The notes beneath the pieces were generated by a model. The model made no database searches. It had not been told where the DNA came from and saw only the letters and a list, made by a program, of their open reading frames with translations. Positions 8,067 through 18,028 of a DNA stretch of 47,882 nucleotides are shown piece after piece. Source of the stretch: Candidatus Gastranaerophilales bacterium (GTDB taxonomy: Bacteria; Cyanobacteriota; Vampirovibrionia; Gastranaerophilales; Gastranaerophilaceae); assembly GCA_944326675.1 (NCBI GenBank), contig CALVET010000071.1, positions 1 to 47,882 on the forward strand, written 5' to 3'. Position numbers and translations under genes: made by a program. Positions within the stretch are counted from its first letter, which is position 1; every line of letters starts with the position of its first letter.

Positions 8067-8974
8067 TTTTCTTCTTCACCTTTGCTCATTTTTCCTACAT
8101 AGATTATCTCAGGAGTGAGTTCTATGTTAAATTTTTCCTTAACTTTTGTATAAATATCAAAAACAATATTTGTATAATCTACGCTTGTTGCATTTCCTTT
8201 ATTTATTATAAAATTACAATGATTTTCCCAAACTTCGCAATCGCCCACTCTATAGCCTCTAAGTCCGCATTTATCAATCAAAGCGCCTGCCGAAAATTCA
8301 CAATCTGAAGGATTTTTAAATACTGAACCGGCATTTGGAAGTGCTAAACTTGGTTGTCTTTCTTTTCTGAAGATTAAATTTTCATCCATTAAAGCTTTAA
8401 TGTCTTCTTGGTTAGCTTTTTTAAGTTCAAATTTTGCACTTAAAAATATATATTTTTTATCTTTCAAAATTGAATGTCTATATGAAAAATTAAGCTCGTC
8501 TTTTTTTAAGGTAATTATTTTTTTATTTTCAACATCATATAATTTTGCGCTCACTAAATTATCGCTAATTGTTTGCCCATGAGCTCCGGCATTCATATAA
8601 ACACATCCTCCTACGCTTGCAGGAATTCCGATTAAAAATTCAAACCCTGAAAGTTTTTTTTCATATGCGTATTTTGATAGCGCTTGCGCTTTTACTCCGG
8701 ATTCAACCTCAACAATATTTCCCAAATGAGAAATAGAGTTAATATTTCCGCTATATATAACAGGTTCATCTACTCCTTTTGAAGAAAATAAAATATTTGA
8801 ACCGTTTCCTATAACAACGGGGGTACAATCTTTGTATCTTTTAAAAAGTGTAATCATTTCACCGTAATTATCAGGCATAAAGAATAATTTTGCCCTTGAT
8901 TTTATTTTAAGAGTATTAAAATTGGTTAATAAAAAATCTTTATAAAATTTTATGTCATTTTGAGAGCAAATCAT
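8045..8974 (-). CDS. murB: UDP-N-acetylenolpyruvoylglucosamine reductase
   Basis: This 309-residue FAD enzyme reduces UDP-GlcNAc-enolpyruvate to UDP-MurNAc. Key elements are 'VIGNGSNILF' (FAD-binding), 'GIPASVGGCVYMNAGAHG', 'FSYRHSIL' (substrate Arg), 'NAGSVFKNP' (catalytic Ser) and a C-terminal 'LTPEI' Glu. The insertion pattern fits a type II (short) MurB. GGAGAAA precedes the ATG, which lies 20 bases within murC, so the two are probably translationally coupled. Confidence 0.96.
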   Translation of the reverse strand: MICSQNDIKFYKDFLLTNFNTLKIKSRAKLFFMPDNYGEMITLFKRYKDCTPVVIGNGSNILFSSKGVDEPVIYSGNINSISHLGNIVEVESGVKAQALSKYAYEKKLSGFEFLIGIPASVGGCVYMNAGAHGQTISDNLVSAKLYDVENKKIITLKKDELNFSYRHSILKDKKYIFLSAKFELKKANQEDIKALMDENLIFRKERQPSLALPNAGSVFKNPSDCEFSAGALIDKCGLRGYRVGDCEVWENHCNFIINKGNATSVDYTNIVFDIYTKVKEKFNIELTPEIIYVGKMSKGEEEKWKILKK

Positions 8975-10334
8975 TAATTTCTCCGCCTATTTTTGTTATG
9001 TCTCCTGCACCAAGAGTTAAAACTATATCTCCTTTTTTTAATTTTGGAGCAATCTTTTTAGCTGCCTCTTTAATATCGCCTTCAATATATTGCGTGTCAA
9101 TTCCCTTTTTGATAATTTCATTTACAAAATTTTTGGAATTATATTGGCTGTCAAAACTGTCACCCGCACTAAAGACATCTAAAACAAACAATTTATCAAT
9201 TGTATTAAAGCTATCCAAAAATTCATTCCACAAGCCTTTTAATCTTGTGTATCTGTGAGGTTGAAATATTACTACTTTTCTTCTTTTTGTATCTTTCACG
9301 GCAGATAGCGTTGATTTTATTTCTTGAGGATGATGAGCATAATCATCAATTATTTTAATATCATTTATGTCTGCAACTATTTGAAAACGCCTTCCCATTC
9401 CGCTAAATTCGGGGAAATATTTATAATATTCATCATATTTAAAACCAAGAGTATCTAAGATTGATAAAATTGCTAATGCATTATAAATATTGTGAACCCC
9501 CGGAATAATAAGATTAATTTTTCCGATTAATTTATCTTTTTTATAAAAATCAAAAGAAGAATTTAATTCATCAAAAATTATATTTTTAGCATTGTAATCC
9601 GCTTCATTATTTAGCGCATAAGTAATTATATTTTTAAATTTTGTTTGTTTTTTAAAAAGCTTACAACCCTCATTATCAACATTTAAAAATACTTTTTTAG
9701 TTTCATCCATATTATCAATAAGCTTTTCAAACGTCAAAATAATGTCATCTAAACCATTCTTATAAAAATCAAGATGGTCTTTTTCAAGGTTATTTATAAC
9801 AAGATAATCGGGTGAATATTTTTGGATAGTTCCGTCTGATTCATCCAATTCTGCTATAAAATATTTTGAATTTTTATTTGCTTTAGCATTTATGTTTAAT
9901 TTTGGAATAATCCCCCCTATTGCATAAGAAGGATTTAAATTCATCTTCTCCATTAAAAAACTCAAGAGCCCTGAAGTTGTGGTTTTTCCGTGTGTTCCCG
10001 CTAAACCAATAAAAATAGGAAATTTTTCTGAGATAAATTTAAGACAATCAGAACGATGCATTACATCAAGATTATTTTCTCTTGCATATATTAATTCAGG
10101 ATTATCTTCTTTAATTGCTGATGAAATAACGATTTTAGGACTGCCCTTAATATTATCTTTACTGTGTCCTATATATATTTTAGCTCCCAAAGAGCTTGTT
10201 AACTTTGTATATTTACTCTCTTGAATATCAGAACCTGAAACACTATAACCTAAACACAAAAGGATTTTAGCTAAAGCGCTTTGTCCTACTCCTCCAATGG
10301 CAATAAAATGAAAATCGGGAAAACTGTCGTTCAT
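8955..10334 (-). CDS. murC: UDP-N-acetylmuramate--L-alanine ligase
   Basis: This 459-residue Mur ligase adds the first amino acid of the stem peptide to UDP-MurNAc. The N-terminal Rossmann part begins 'FHFIAIGGVGQSALAKILL', where MurC proteins usually show a GxGxxG loop. The ATP site is 'GLAGTHGKTTTSGLLS' (about 112-127). 'ELDESDGT' and 'IDDYAHHP' are further Mur-ligase motifs. I place the start at the ATG at 10334, which shares one base with the stop of the upstream glycosyltransferase (TGATG). A TTG three bases earlier is also possible. AAAGGA lies upstream. Confidence 0.96.
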   Translation of the reverse strand: MNDSFPDFHFIAIGGVGQSALAKILLCLGYSVSGSDIQESKYTKLTSSLGAKIYIGHSKDNIKGSPKIVISSAIKEDNPELIYARENNLDVMHRSDCLKFISEKFPIFIGLAGTHGKTTTSGLLSFLMEKMNLNPSYAIGGIIPKLNINAKANKNSKYFIAELDESDGTIQKYSPDYLVINNLEKDHLDFYKNGLDDIILTFEKLIDNMDETKKVFLNVDNEGCKLFKKQTKFKNIITYALNNEADYNAKNIIFDELNSSFDFYKKDKLIGKINLIIPGVHNIYNALAILSILDTLGFKYDEYYKYFPEFSGMGRRFQIVADINDIKIIDDYAHHPQEIKSTLSAVKDTKRRKVVIFQPHRYTRLKGLWNEFLDSFNTIDKLFVLDVFSAGDSFDSQYNSKNFVNEIIKKGIDTQYIEGDIKEAAKKIAPKLKKGDIVLTLGAGDITKIGGEINDLLSK

Positions 10335-11644
10335 CAATTAAATTCCTTTATCGTAATACAAGAAACACCATGCTGAGTTTTGCCCCAATCCATGGTTTTT
10401 TTAGTAAATATAATTTTAAATATAATAAGCATTGCAATAGGAAACCATATTGTAATGAAATATATTGAAGTTACCGTAGATTCGTATAATGCTCTAAAAA
10501 AGCCGTAGTTTGCATATTTTCTAAGACTGTATATAAATCCGCAAGTAAAAAATATAGCAGTTGTAACAACTAAAATAATTGAAGATAAAATACAGTTTTC
10601 GTAACCTTTTACAAAGTGAAAAGCTTGAATGAAAATTTCTGCAATTAACCAAAACGGAAGCAAGAATTCCGTAATATATGCTATTAAATCAAAACCAACT
10701 CTTAATGACATGTCTTTTGAATTAAAAACATCACCGGCATATTCTAAATATCTTCTTATTGAACCTTCAACCCATCTTCTTCTTTGGCGAATTAATGCAC
10801 TAAAACATATCACGCCTTCTTCATATACCTTTGCCTCAGGACAAAAACGAATATCCCATCCTTTAACATGAAGTCTTGTAGACATATCAAGGTCATCTGT
10901 TATTGTTTCTTCATTCCAAAAATTAATGCTTTTTAAGGCTTGAAGTTTGATTAATTCTCCGTTGCCTCTTAATTCAACAGCACCCCTTACTGCGTCTCTA
11001 CCCGCCTGCAAGTGAGTATCAAGAATATATTCGTTATATTGGCATTTCGTATAGAAATTTTGATCTTTATTTATTATTACTTTTTGAGCTTGAACTGCGC
11101 CGACATCACAAGGCTCCAATTTTACAAGCATTTTTTTCAAAAAATCACTTTCAACTTTAGCGTCTGCATCAAAAACCAAAATTGCTTCACCGCGAGCTAT
11201 TTTCATTGCGTCATTTAAAACGGCGGATTTACCAGCTGTTGCATTTTTATCGCGCACCAAAGCTTTGATTTTATCATGCTTTTCAGCTAATTGTGTAATT
11301 ATTTTTGCCGTATTATCAGTACTTCTATCATCTATTAAAATTATCTCAAAATCCTTATAATCAAGACTTAAAATATTCAAAGCTGTATCTTCGATTACTT
11401 CATGCTCATTATGACAAGGAATTAAAACAGAAACAAAAGGACGGTAGTTTTCATTAATTACAGGTGGTTTTTTTCTTAATTTTCTTTTTTGATATTTTGT
11501 AGCAAGCCACATATAAAAAGAATACAAGAACATAAACCCGATTAAGAAAATAATCGCCCACATTGTATTAAAATAATTTTGAAAAATAATTAAAAATGCT
11601 ATCAGAAATGAAATTATGATTAATAGCGCTATTCTTTCTTTCAT
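10334..11644 (-). CDS. Membrane family 2 glycosyltransferase
   Basis: This processive-type GT2 enzyme has 436 residues from the ATG at 11644. A TTG 48 bases upstream would add 16 residues but has no ribosome binding site. Two membrane helices (about 5-20 and 29-47) precede the catalytic domain: 'VLIPCHNE' (73-80), 'DDRSTD' (105-110), 'DAD' (159-161), 'TDDLD' (249-253) and the QxxRW motif 'QRRRW' (287-291). Three to four more helices follow. This architecture is that of polysaccharide synthases such as poly-GlcNAc or hyaluronan/cellulose-type enzymes. The product cannot be told from sequence. It lies between rseP and murC, which suggests an envelope glycan. Confidence 0.88.
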   Translation of the reverse strand: MKERIALLIIISFLIAFLIIFQNYFNTMWAIIFLIGFMFLYSFYMWLATKYQKRKLRKKPPVINENYRPFVSVLIPCHNEHEVIEDTALNILSLDYKDFEIILIDDRSTDNTAKIITQLAEKHDKIKALVRDKNATAGKSAVLNDAMKIARGEAILVFDADAKVESDFLKKMLVKLEPCDVGAVQAQKVIINKDQNFYTKCQYNEYILDTHLQAGRDAVRGAVELRGNGELIKLQALKSINFWNEETITDDLDMSTRLHVKGWDIRFCPEAKVYEEGVICFSALIRQRRRWVEGSIRRYLEYAGDVFNSKDMSLRVGFDLIAYITEFLLPFWLIAEIFIQAFHFVKGYENCILSSIILVVTTAIFFTCGFIYSLRKYANYGFFRALYESTVTSIYFITIWFPIAMLIIFKIIFTKKTMDWGKTQHGVSCITIKEFN

Positions 11645-11715
11645 TTTTTGTATTTTTCTACAATCCCTATAATACTGTTTCGATTTTATCAAAAAAATAT
11701 TAAAAGGTAAAATTG

Positions 11716-13131
11716 TTAAAATTTCTTTGTTACAAGTGCAAAAATATCATTATAGCAAATGCTTACCATTAAAATTATTAACAAGAAAAAGAAGAAATTT
11801 GTAATTTTTTCACTTAATTCCTTGCTCGGCTTTTTGCCTGTGATTTTTTCAATAATTAAAAACATAACATGCCCGCCGTCAAGCGCGGGAATTGGCAGAA
11901 AATTCATGATTGCAAGGTTAATGCTAATCATTGCCGTTAATAAAATTCCATTTAACATGCCTTTTGATGCAATAATATCGCCGCCAACTTTTACAACTGC
12001 AATAACACCATGCATATCAGAAGCCGAAACCTTACCGGATATTAATTGCCATAGACTGTATAACATTGTAGTTGTAGTTGTATAGATGTAATCCAAAGAT
12101 TTAACAACAATATCTTTAGGAGTTTTTGTTGTTGCATATACATCCTCAATTTTTAATAAAATACCCAATAAACCTTCTTTTTCTACTTTGATATTTTTGA
12201 TTGTTACTTCCTTGTTGTTTCTTAAAACAGTTATATCAAGAGGTTTATAAGTATCAGATAAGGCATAAACCAAATCGTTTAGAGAAGTATCTTTTGATAT
12301 ATTGATAGTTTTTTTATTGTAAATTTCATTTCTTAAATTAATTTGATTTTCGCTTAATTTAACACCGTCTTTTTTATATTTTTCAAGCCCTTTTAAAACA
12401 TCTTCATTAACTTCAAGATAATTTTCTTCATGCAATACAGGAAGCTTTACAACGGTATTTTTGCTAATTACATCTTTAATATTGGGATTTAGTCTTTTTA
12501 ATTCTTTTGAATTTTTTTCAATTAAACTTTCTTGCGCATAATCATCAAACATTTTTGAATTCTTTGCAAAAAAAGTTAATTGATATAAATTATTAACATT
12601 TTCATTGTTAATCTTTATAATCCTATCGCCCTTTACAATGCCTTGTTGTTGAACATTTGAAGTAACTTTAGGAGAAAAAGAATCTACGTAAATATTTTGA
12701 TTTGAAGTGGGTAATTTATGAAAATATAGCGCGCAGAACATTACAAGAATAATTGCAAAAACAACATTCATTATAACTCCGGCTGAAACAATAAAAAGTT
12801 TTTGAGCTATTGATTTGTTTTCATATAATTCATCAGAATCAGGCGGCAAAATTTCATCTTCGTCAATATTATCCGAATTTGGATTTTTTTCTTTTTCTTC
12901 TTTTATAAAATTTTCTTCGTCATCTGCAAATGATACATATCCGCCAAACAAAAAAGCATGAATATAAAAAGTTGTATGATTTAATTTGAATAATTTCCAA
13001 GAAGGACCGATGGGCATTCCTATCCCAAAACGAGTAACTCTGACATTGCACAACCTTGCAGCTATATAATGACCTGCCTCATGAACTAAAACAAGTAAGC
13101 TTATTAATATAATCATTATTAATTGGTTCAT
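11716..13131 (-). CDS. rseP: Site-2 protease RseP with enlarged periplasmic part
   Basis: This 471-residue intramembrane zinc protease cuts membrane-bound regulators. The zinc motif is 'LVLVHEAGHYIAARL' (His17, Glu18, His21 in the first helix), and the third ligand lies in 'NFLPIPALDGGHV' near the C-terminus. A PDZ domain begins near residue 155 ('QGIVKGDRIIKINNENV'). It is unusually interrupted by about 110 residues of charged sequence before its last strands ('PLDITVLRNNKEVTI'). An acidic linker also follows the first helix. AAAGGATA precedes the ATG. In many bacteria rseP follows cdsA and dxr, but here it is placed with mur genes. Confidence 0.92.
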   Translation of the reverse strand: MNQLIMIILISLLVLVHEAGHYIAARLCNVRVTRFGIGMPIGPSWKLFKLNHTTFYIHAFLFGGYVSFADDEENFIKEEKEKNPNSDNIDEDEILPPDSDELYENKSIAQKLFIVSAGVIMNVVFAIILVMFCALYFHKLPTSNQNIYVDSFSPKVTSNVQQQGIVKGDRIIKINNENVNNLYQLTFFAKNSKMFDDYAQESLIEKNSKELKRLNPNIKDVISKNTVVKLPVLHEENYLEVNEDVLKGLEKYKKDGVKLSENQINLRNEIYNKKTINISKDTSLNDLVYALSDTYKPLDITVLRNNKEVTIKNIKVEKEGLLGILLKIEDVYATTKTPKDIVVKSLDYIYTTTTTMLYSLWQLISGKVSASDMHGVIAVVKVGGDIIASKGMLNGILLTAMISINLAIMNFLPIPALDGGHVMFLIIEKITGKKPSKELSEKITNFFFFLLIILMVSICYNDIFALVTKKF

Positions 13132-13143
13132 TGGGTATCCTTT

Positions 13144-14157
13144 TTATTGTTTATTTGGAGGCACTTTCTTATATAACCCAAAAATGCTTGGCTTATATGA
13201 ATTCAAATTTTTATTTGATTCTGCCAATAAAAGTCTGAGTTTCTTATTTTGTTCTTCTAAAGAACGCGCTTTTTGTTCAAGCTTTTTGTTTTGCTCTTCC
13301 ATGGTTTCTAATTTTGCCTGAGCTTTGGCATCTTGAGAACATATTGCACTAACATGCTTTGCAATTTTTTTGGCCATGGAACGGGCTATCATGCTTAATG
13401 TACGTTCTGAAATATCAAGCTTAAATTCATTCTTCGGAGTTAAATCAACATTTTTTTTGGTCAATTCCGAAACAACATATTCTCTAAACTTTTCTTGAGC
13501 TTCCAAAGACTCTGATAATAAACTTATATCGTCAAAATCCTCGGAATTATTGTTGTTATTATCAACAGGTAATACATCGGGTACTTGAGACGGCGTTTGG
13601 TTGTCATCATTTTTCATAGCACCTTCTAAAATGCCCATTTTCTTTTCTCTAAAAGGGTGAGGTTCAATCGGCTCATCAAGCTGAATATTGGAATCACTTT
13701 TTATTAAATCATCAATCGGAACAGCGTCTTGCATTTTATTAATCAAGGGGGTTCCGTCAGAAAGAGAAATATTATTTAAAATACTACTTGTTTCAGAATC
13801 TGTTATCGCAGCTCTTTGCTGCTCCTTTTGCTTAATTATTGAATCTATTTTGGACTGTATTATTTCCTTTTCTCTTTCTTCTCTTTCTTCTTTTTCTTTC
13901 TTTTCCTTCTCTTCTTTTTCTTTTTTTTCTTGTTCTTCTTTTTCTTTTGCTTCCTTTTCTTTTTGCATATTAAAAAGATTATTTAAAACCAAATCAAGCG
14001 TATTTTTATCATAAAATTCACTACCTTGTTCATCTTCGAAAATAGCCTCAACCTGCCATTTTTTAAAGAAAGTATCAAGCGTATAAGCGTCAATAAAATA
14101 TCCTTTAGACGCTAAATTTTGTAATATTTCGCTTTTTGTATAAACATTCGATGTCAT
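13144..14157 (-). CDS. Coiled-coil protein heading the envelope operon
   Basis: I do not recognise this 337-residue protein. Residues 1-60 look like a small winged or MerR-like helical domain ('YTKSEILQNLASKGYFIDAY', later 'EFYDKNTLDLVLNNLF'). Residues 63-115 are almost pure Lys/Glu coiled coil. The middle is acidic and Asn/Asp-rich. Residues from about 235 hold a second ordered part ('ISERTLSMIARSMAKKIAKHV') followed by a second coiled coil (about 275-320). There is no signal peptide or membrane segment. It is first in the leftward run, 12 bases before rseP, with TGT-TATAAT about 28 bases upstream of the ATG. A DNA-binding or cytoskeletal scaffold role is possible but unproven. Confidence 0.75.
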   Translation of the reverse strand: MTSNVYTKSEILQNLASKGYFIDAYTLDTFFKKWQVEAIFEDEQGSEFYDKNTLDLVLNNLFNMQKEKEAKEKEEQEKKEKEEKEKKEKEEREEREKEIIQSKIDSIIKQKEQQRAAITDSETSSILNNISLSDGTPLINKMQDAVPIDDLIKSDSNIQLDEPIEPHPFREKKMGILEGAMKNDDNQTPSQVPDVLPVDNNNNNSEDFDDISLLSESLEAQEKFREYVVSELTKKNVDLTPKNEFKLDISERTLSMIARSMAKKIAKHVSAICSQDAKAQAKLETMEEQNKKLEQKARSLEEQNKKLRLLLAESNKNLNSYKPSIFGLYKKVPPNKQ

Positions 14158-14184
14158 AAAATTTAACCCGTAATACCTATTTTC

Positions 14185-14193
14185 ATTATAACA
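14185..14193 (-). promoter_or_regulatory. Extended -10 promoter of the rseP-mur-ftsQ run
   Basis: On the minus strand TGT-TATAAT forms a perfect extended -10 box. It lies about 28 bases before the ATG of the coiled-coil gene. No clear -35 box is present. Confidence 0.5.
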
Positions 14194-14221
14194 AAAAATA
14201 TTTAATATAGTACATCTTTAT

Positions 14222-14254
14222 TTAAATAAAAAGAAGCCTCTTTAGTAAAGAGGC
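14222..14254 (-). terminator. Intrinsic terminator after the AMIN-like gene
   Basis: GCCTCTTT and AAAGAGGC (14236-14254) form an 8 bp stem with a 3-base loop. On the minus strand it is followed by TTCTTTTTATTT. It lies about 20 bases after the stop of the gene at 14276. Confidence 0.85.
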
Positions 14255-14275
14255 ATTTATTGGTTGAGTATTATA

Positions 14276-15460
14276 TTAAATTGATTGTTTTGCTTTTGAA
14301 ATTGAATTTTTCAGTTCGTTGGCCAAATCGCCCCTGCCTGAAGCTTCATAAATCTTTGTAACTGACTCTAAAAATTTCATGTTATCTTTTTTAATTGTAT
14401 TTTTTTGAGCATAATTAATTTTATTGGAAGGTCTTTGAATGTATGGACTGCTAAAATTATTATTTATTGCTTTTGGTTTAGGCGGAATTTTAAATGAATC
14501 ATTATTTCTGTGTGGAGTTTGCGTAAAATCCTTATTCATTTTAAGCACTTCTTGATTTTTATAGGGATTTTGTGTACTTTTTTGGTATTGATTAAGCGCA
14601 ATCCCTTTTTTAATCATATCCGTATTTACTGATTTTAATTTTTCTTTATAATTGTCTTTATATTTATTTTGAAGATATTCCTGATATTTTTGATGAGCTT
14701 TAGTTAACTCCATTTGAGCCATTTTAAGCGTTTGACTTCTTTGAGTAATATCATTTAAATCATCTTTAATATTAATATCAGATTTTGCATATTGTTTTTG
14801 ATTATTTAAACCGATAAGCGGTTCTGATTCTTGAGATAATTTAGTTGCAAGGCTTTTAACCAAAATTGCAAACGCAGCTATAACAGAAAGTATTATAAGT
14901 ATTATTCCGAGATTACTTTCTTTTAAATTTGAAAAAATAGCAGTTCCTAAATGAGAAAAATTAAATGAGTTATCATTCCAATCCTGTATATCTTCGTTTT
15001 CAAGGTCAGTATTGCTTGTAGGTTGATATTGATTAATAGGACGATTAATTATAACTTTTTTTTCAGGTGTATTGCTTACATCTTCAATTTCTGAATTAAC
15101 AAAAACAAGTTCGGTATTTCTTGCGTTTTTTCCTTCAACATAAATCCTAACTTTGTTTTTATCCAGTTGTTTTACAACTACATTATCTATGTCGCTTACA
15201 TCATCATAAACCGTTCCTGAATTTTCGGCTAAAACTGAATTTTTTAAATCAAAATATACGCTGTTATCAGCTTCAATTCGTGTTTTGTAGTGAACGGACT
15301 GCGATGAATCAATATTTAGTTCATATTTTTGAGGATTTACTTTTGATTTTGAAATAATAACCGATGATATTACGTTTTCCTGTGCAAAACAAGGAATACA
15401 AAATGCAACACTTAAAACCAGCGTGATTAAGAAATTAACTTTTAAGGAATTTTTCTTCAT
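14276..15460 (-). CDS. Secreted/membrane protein with AMIN-like domain
   Basis: This protein has 394 residues from the ATG at 15460. I prefer that start because GGGAGAG lies nine bases upstream and a clean signal peptide follows at once (residues 1-26, ending 'CFA'). Residues about 33-125 read like an AMIN domain: beta-rich 'YELNIDSSQSVHYK', 'SVYFDLKNSVL', 'VVVKQLDKNKVRIYVE'. AMIN domains target amidases and secretins to the cell wall or envelope. A single membrane helix lies at about 184-204. After it comes a long basic, Gln/Asn-rich cytoplasmic or disordered tail with predicted coiled coil ('TLKMAQMELTKAHQKYQEY'). It is monocistronic, with its own terminator. The function is not known. Confidence 0.75.
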   Translation of the reverse strand: MKKNSLKVNFLITLVLSVAFCIPCFAQENVISSVIISKSKVNPQKYELNIDSSQSVHYKTRIEADNSVYFDLKNSVLAENSGTVYDDVSDIDNVVVKQLDKNKVRIYVEGKNARNTELVFVNSEIEDVSNTPEKKVIINRPINQYQPTSNTDLENEDIQDWNDNSFNFSHLGTAIFSNLKESNLGIILIILSVIAAFAILVKSLATKLSQESEPLIGLNNQKQYAKSDINIKDDLNDITQRSQTLKMAQMELTKAHQKYQEYLQNKYKDNYKEKLKSVNTDMIKKGIALNQYQKSTQNPYKNQEVLKMNKDFTQTPHRNNDSFKIPPKPKAINNNFSSPYIQRPSNKINYAQKNTIKKDNMKFLESVTKIYEASGRGDLANELKNSISKAKQSI

Positions 15461-15569
15461 TCCTAAATACTCTCCCATAAACTTCAAGTCTTTCGATAAT
15501 TAAATAATATTAGGTTTATGGAAGTTGGGCATTAATCTTTTGATTGCATTATCGGATTATTTTATTGAC

Positions 15570-16043
15570 CTAAAGATTGATTTTTTTAATTAAATTAGCC
15601 ATTTCAATAGCCGCTTTGGCGCATTCTGAGCCTTTATTGCCTGCTTTTGTGCCTGCTCTTTCAATAGCTTGTTCGATTGTATCTGTTGTTAAAACTCCAA
15701 ATAATACGGGTACACCGCTATTCATTGATACCGTCGCAATTCCTTTTGATAATTCAGCGCAAACATAATCATAATGAGAAGTGGAACCTTTAATAATTGC
15801 TCCGAGCGCAACAATCGCATTATATTTTTTTGATTCTGCTGCATATTTAGCAGTCAAAGGAATTTCAAAAGCCCCCGGCGTCCAAATTACATCAATATTT
15901 TCTTCTTTAACATTCAGCCTTTTGAAGGTATCAATTGCTCCATCTAAAAGTTTTGAACCTATAAAATCATTAAATCTTGATATTACAATACAAAATCTGT
16001 CATTATCTTGTGCATATAAATTGCCTTCAAAAGTATTTACCAT
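15570..16043 (-). CDS. ribH: 6,7-dimethyl-8-ribityllumazine synthase
   Basis: This 157-residue enzyme makes the penultimate compound of riboflavin synthesis from a ribityl-pyrimidine and dihydroxybutanone phosphate. Motifs are '[17 protein letters not shown]' (substrate), '[16 protein letters not shown]', '[17 protein letters not shown]' with the catalytic His of 'TSHYD', and '[13 protein letters not shown]'. The length is typical. AAGGAG precedes the ATG and a TATAAT lies about 20 bases upstream on the minus strand. No other riboflavin genes and no FMN riboswitch are seen nearby. Confidence 0.96.
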   Translation of the reverse strand: MVNTFEGNLYAQDNDRFCIVISRFNDFIGSKLLDGAIDTFKRLNVKEENIDVIWTPGAFEIPLTAKYAAESKKYNAIVALGAIIKGSTSHYDYVCAELSKGIATVSMNSGVPVLFGVLTTDTIEQAIERAGTKAGNKGSECAKAAIEMANLIKKINL

Positions 16044-16163
16044 AATATTTCTCCTTATGCTATTATATTAACATAAAGATATAAAATTTTTGTTATATAG
16101 TTTTTTTGTACTATCATCTAAAGGGTTGAATTTAAAATTTTTTTTAAACAACTTTTTTTAAAT

Positions 16164-16172
16164 TGATATAAT
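16164..16172 (+). promoter_or_regulatory. Extended -10 promoter of atpD-atpC
   Basis: TGA-TATAAT stands 33 bases before the atpD ATG. A strong AGAGGTAG ribosome binding site (16193-16200) lies between. The -35 match is weak. The flank is rich in T and A tracts. Confidence 0.55.
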
Positions 16173-16175
16173 TAA

Positions 16176-17615
<1,440 letters not shown>

Positions 17616-17620
17616 ACTTT

Positions 17621-18028
17621 ATGAAAGATAAAATTCATTTAAAAGTCATAACTCACGAAAATATTGTCTTTGAAGATGATATTGATGAGTTATATGTTCA
17701 AGCTACAGACGGACGCTTAGGAATTTTGAAAAATCACATTCCCGTTATCTGTTCGCTTGCAATCGGCGTAACTAAAGTCATTAAAGAAAAAACTCCAAGC
17801 TGCATTGCGACTATGGGCGGTATTTTACAATTTGCGAATAACAGAGCAACTATTTTAACTGATATTGCAGAGCTTGATTGCGACATAGATTTAGTCAGAG
17901 CCCAACACGCAAAACAAAGAGCAGAAGCTCGCTTAAAAGCTCATGACGAAACAATCGACATAACAAGAGCTCAATTTGCCCTCGCAAAAGCTATAGCAAG
18001 AATTTCAGCAAGAGATAAAAAGTATTAA
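17621..18028 (+). CDS. atpC: F1 ATP synthase subunit epsilon
   Basis: This 135-residue central-stalk subunit couples rotation to catalysis and inhibits ATP hydrolysis. The N-terminal beta sandwich ('LKVITHENIVFEDDIDELYVQATDGRLGIL', read in parts) holds the typical 'DGRLGILKNHIPV' region. The C-terminal helical hairpin ('AQHAKQRAEARLKAH... AIARISARDK') is complete. It follows atpD by five bases. Its stop abuts the stop of the convergent methyltransferase with no spacer. Confidence 0.95.
   Translation: MKDKIHLKVITHENIVFEDDIDELYVQATDGRLGILKNHIPVICSLAIGVTKVIKEKTPSCIATMGGILQFANNRATILTDIAELDCDIDLVRAQHAKQRAEARLKAHDETIDITRAQFALAKAIARISARDKKY

Noticed and set aside
13688..14014. 108-codon plus-strand frame rich in Ser/Phe
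   Set aside because: It is the antisense shadow of the Lys/Glu coiled coil in the gene at 13144-14157.
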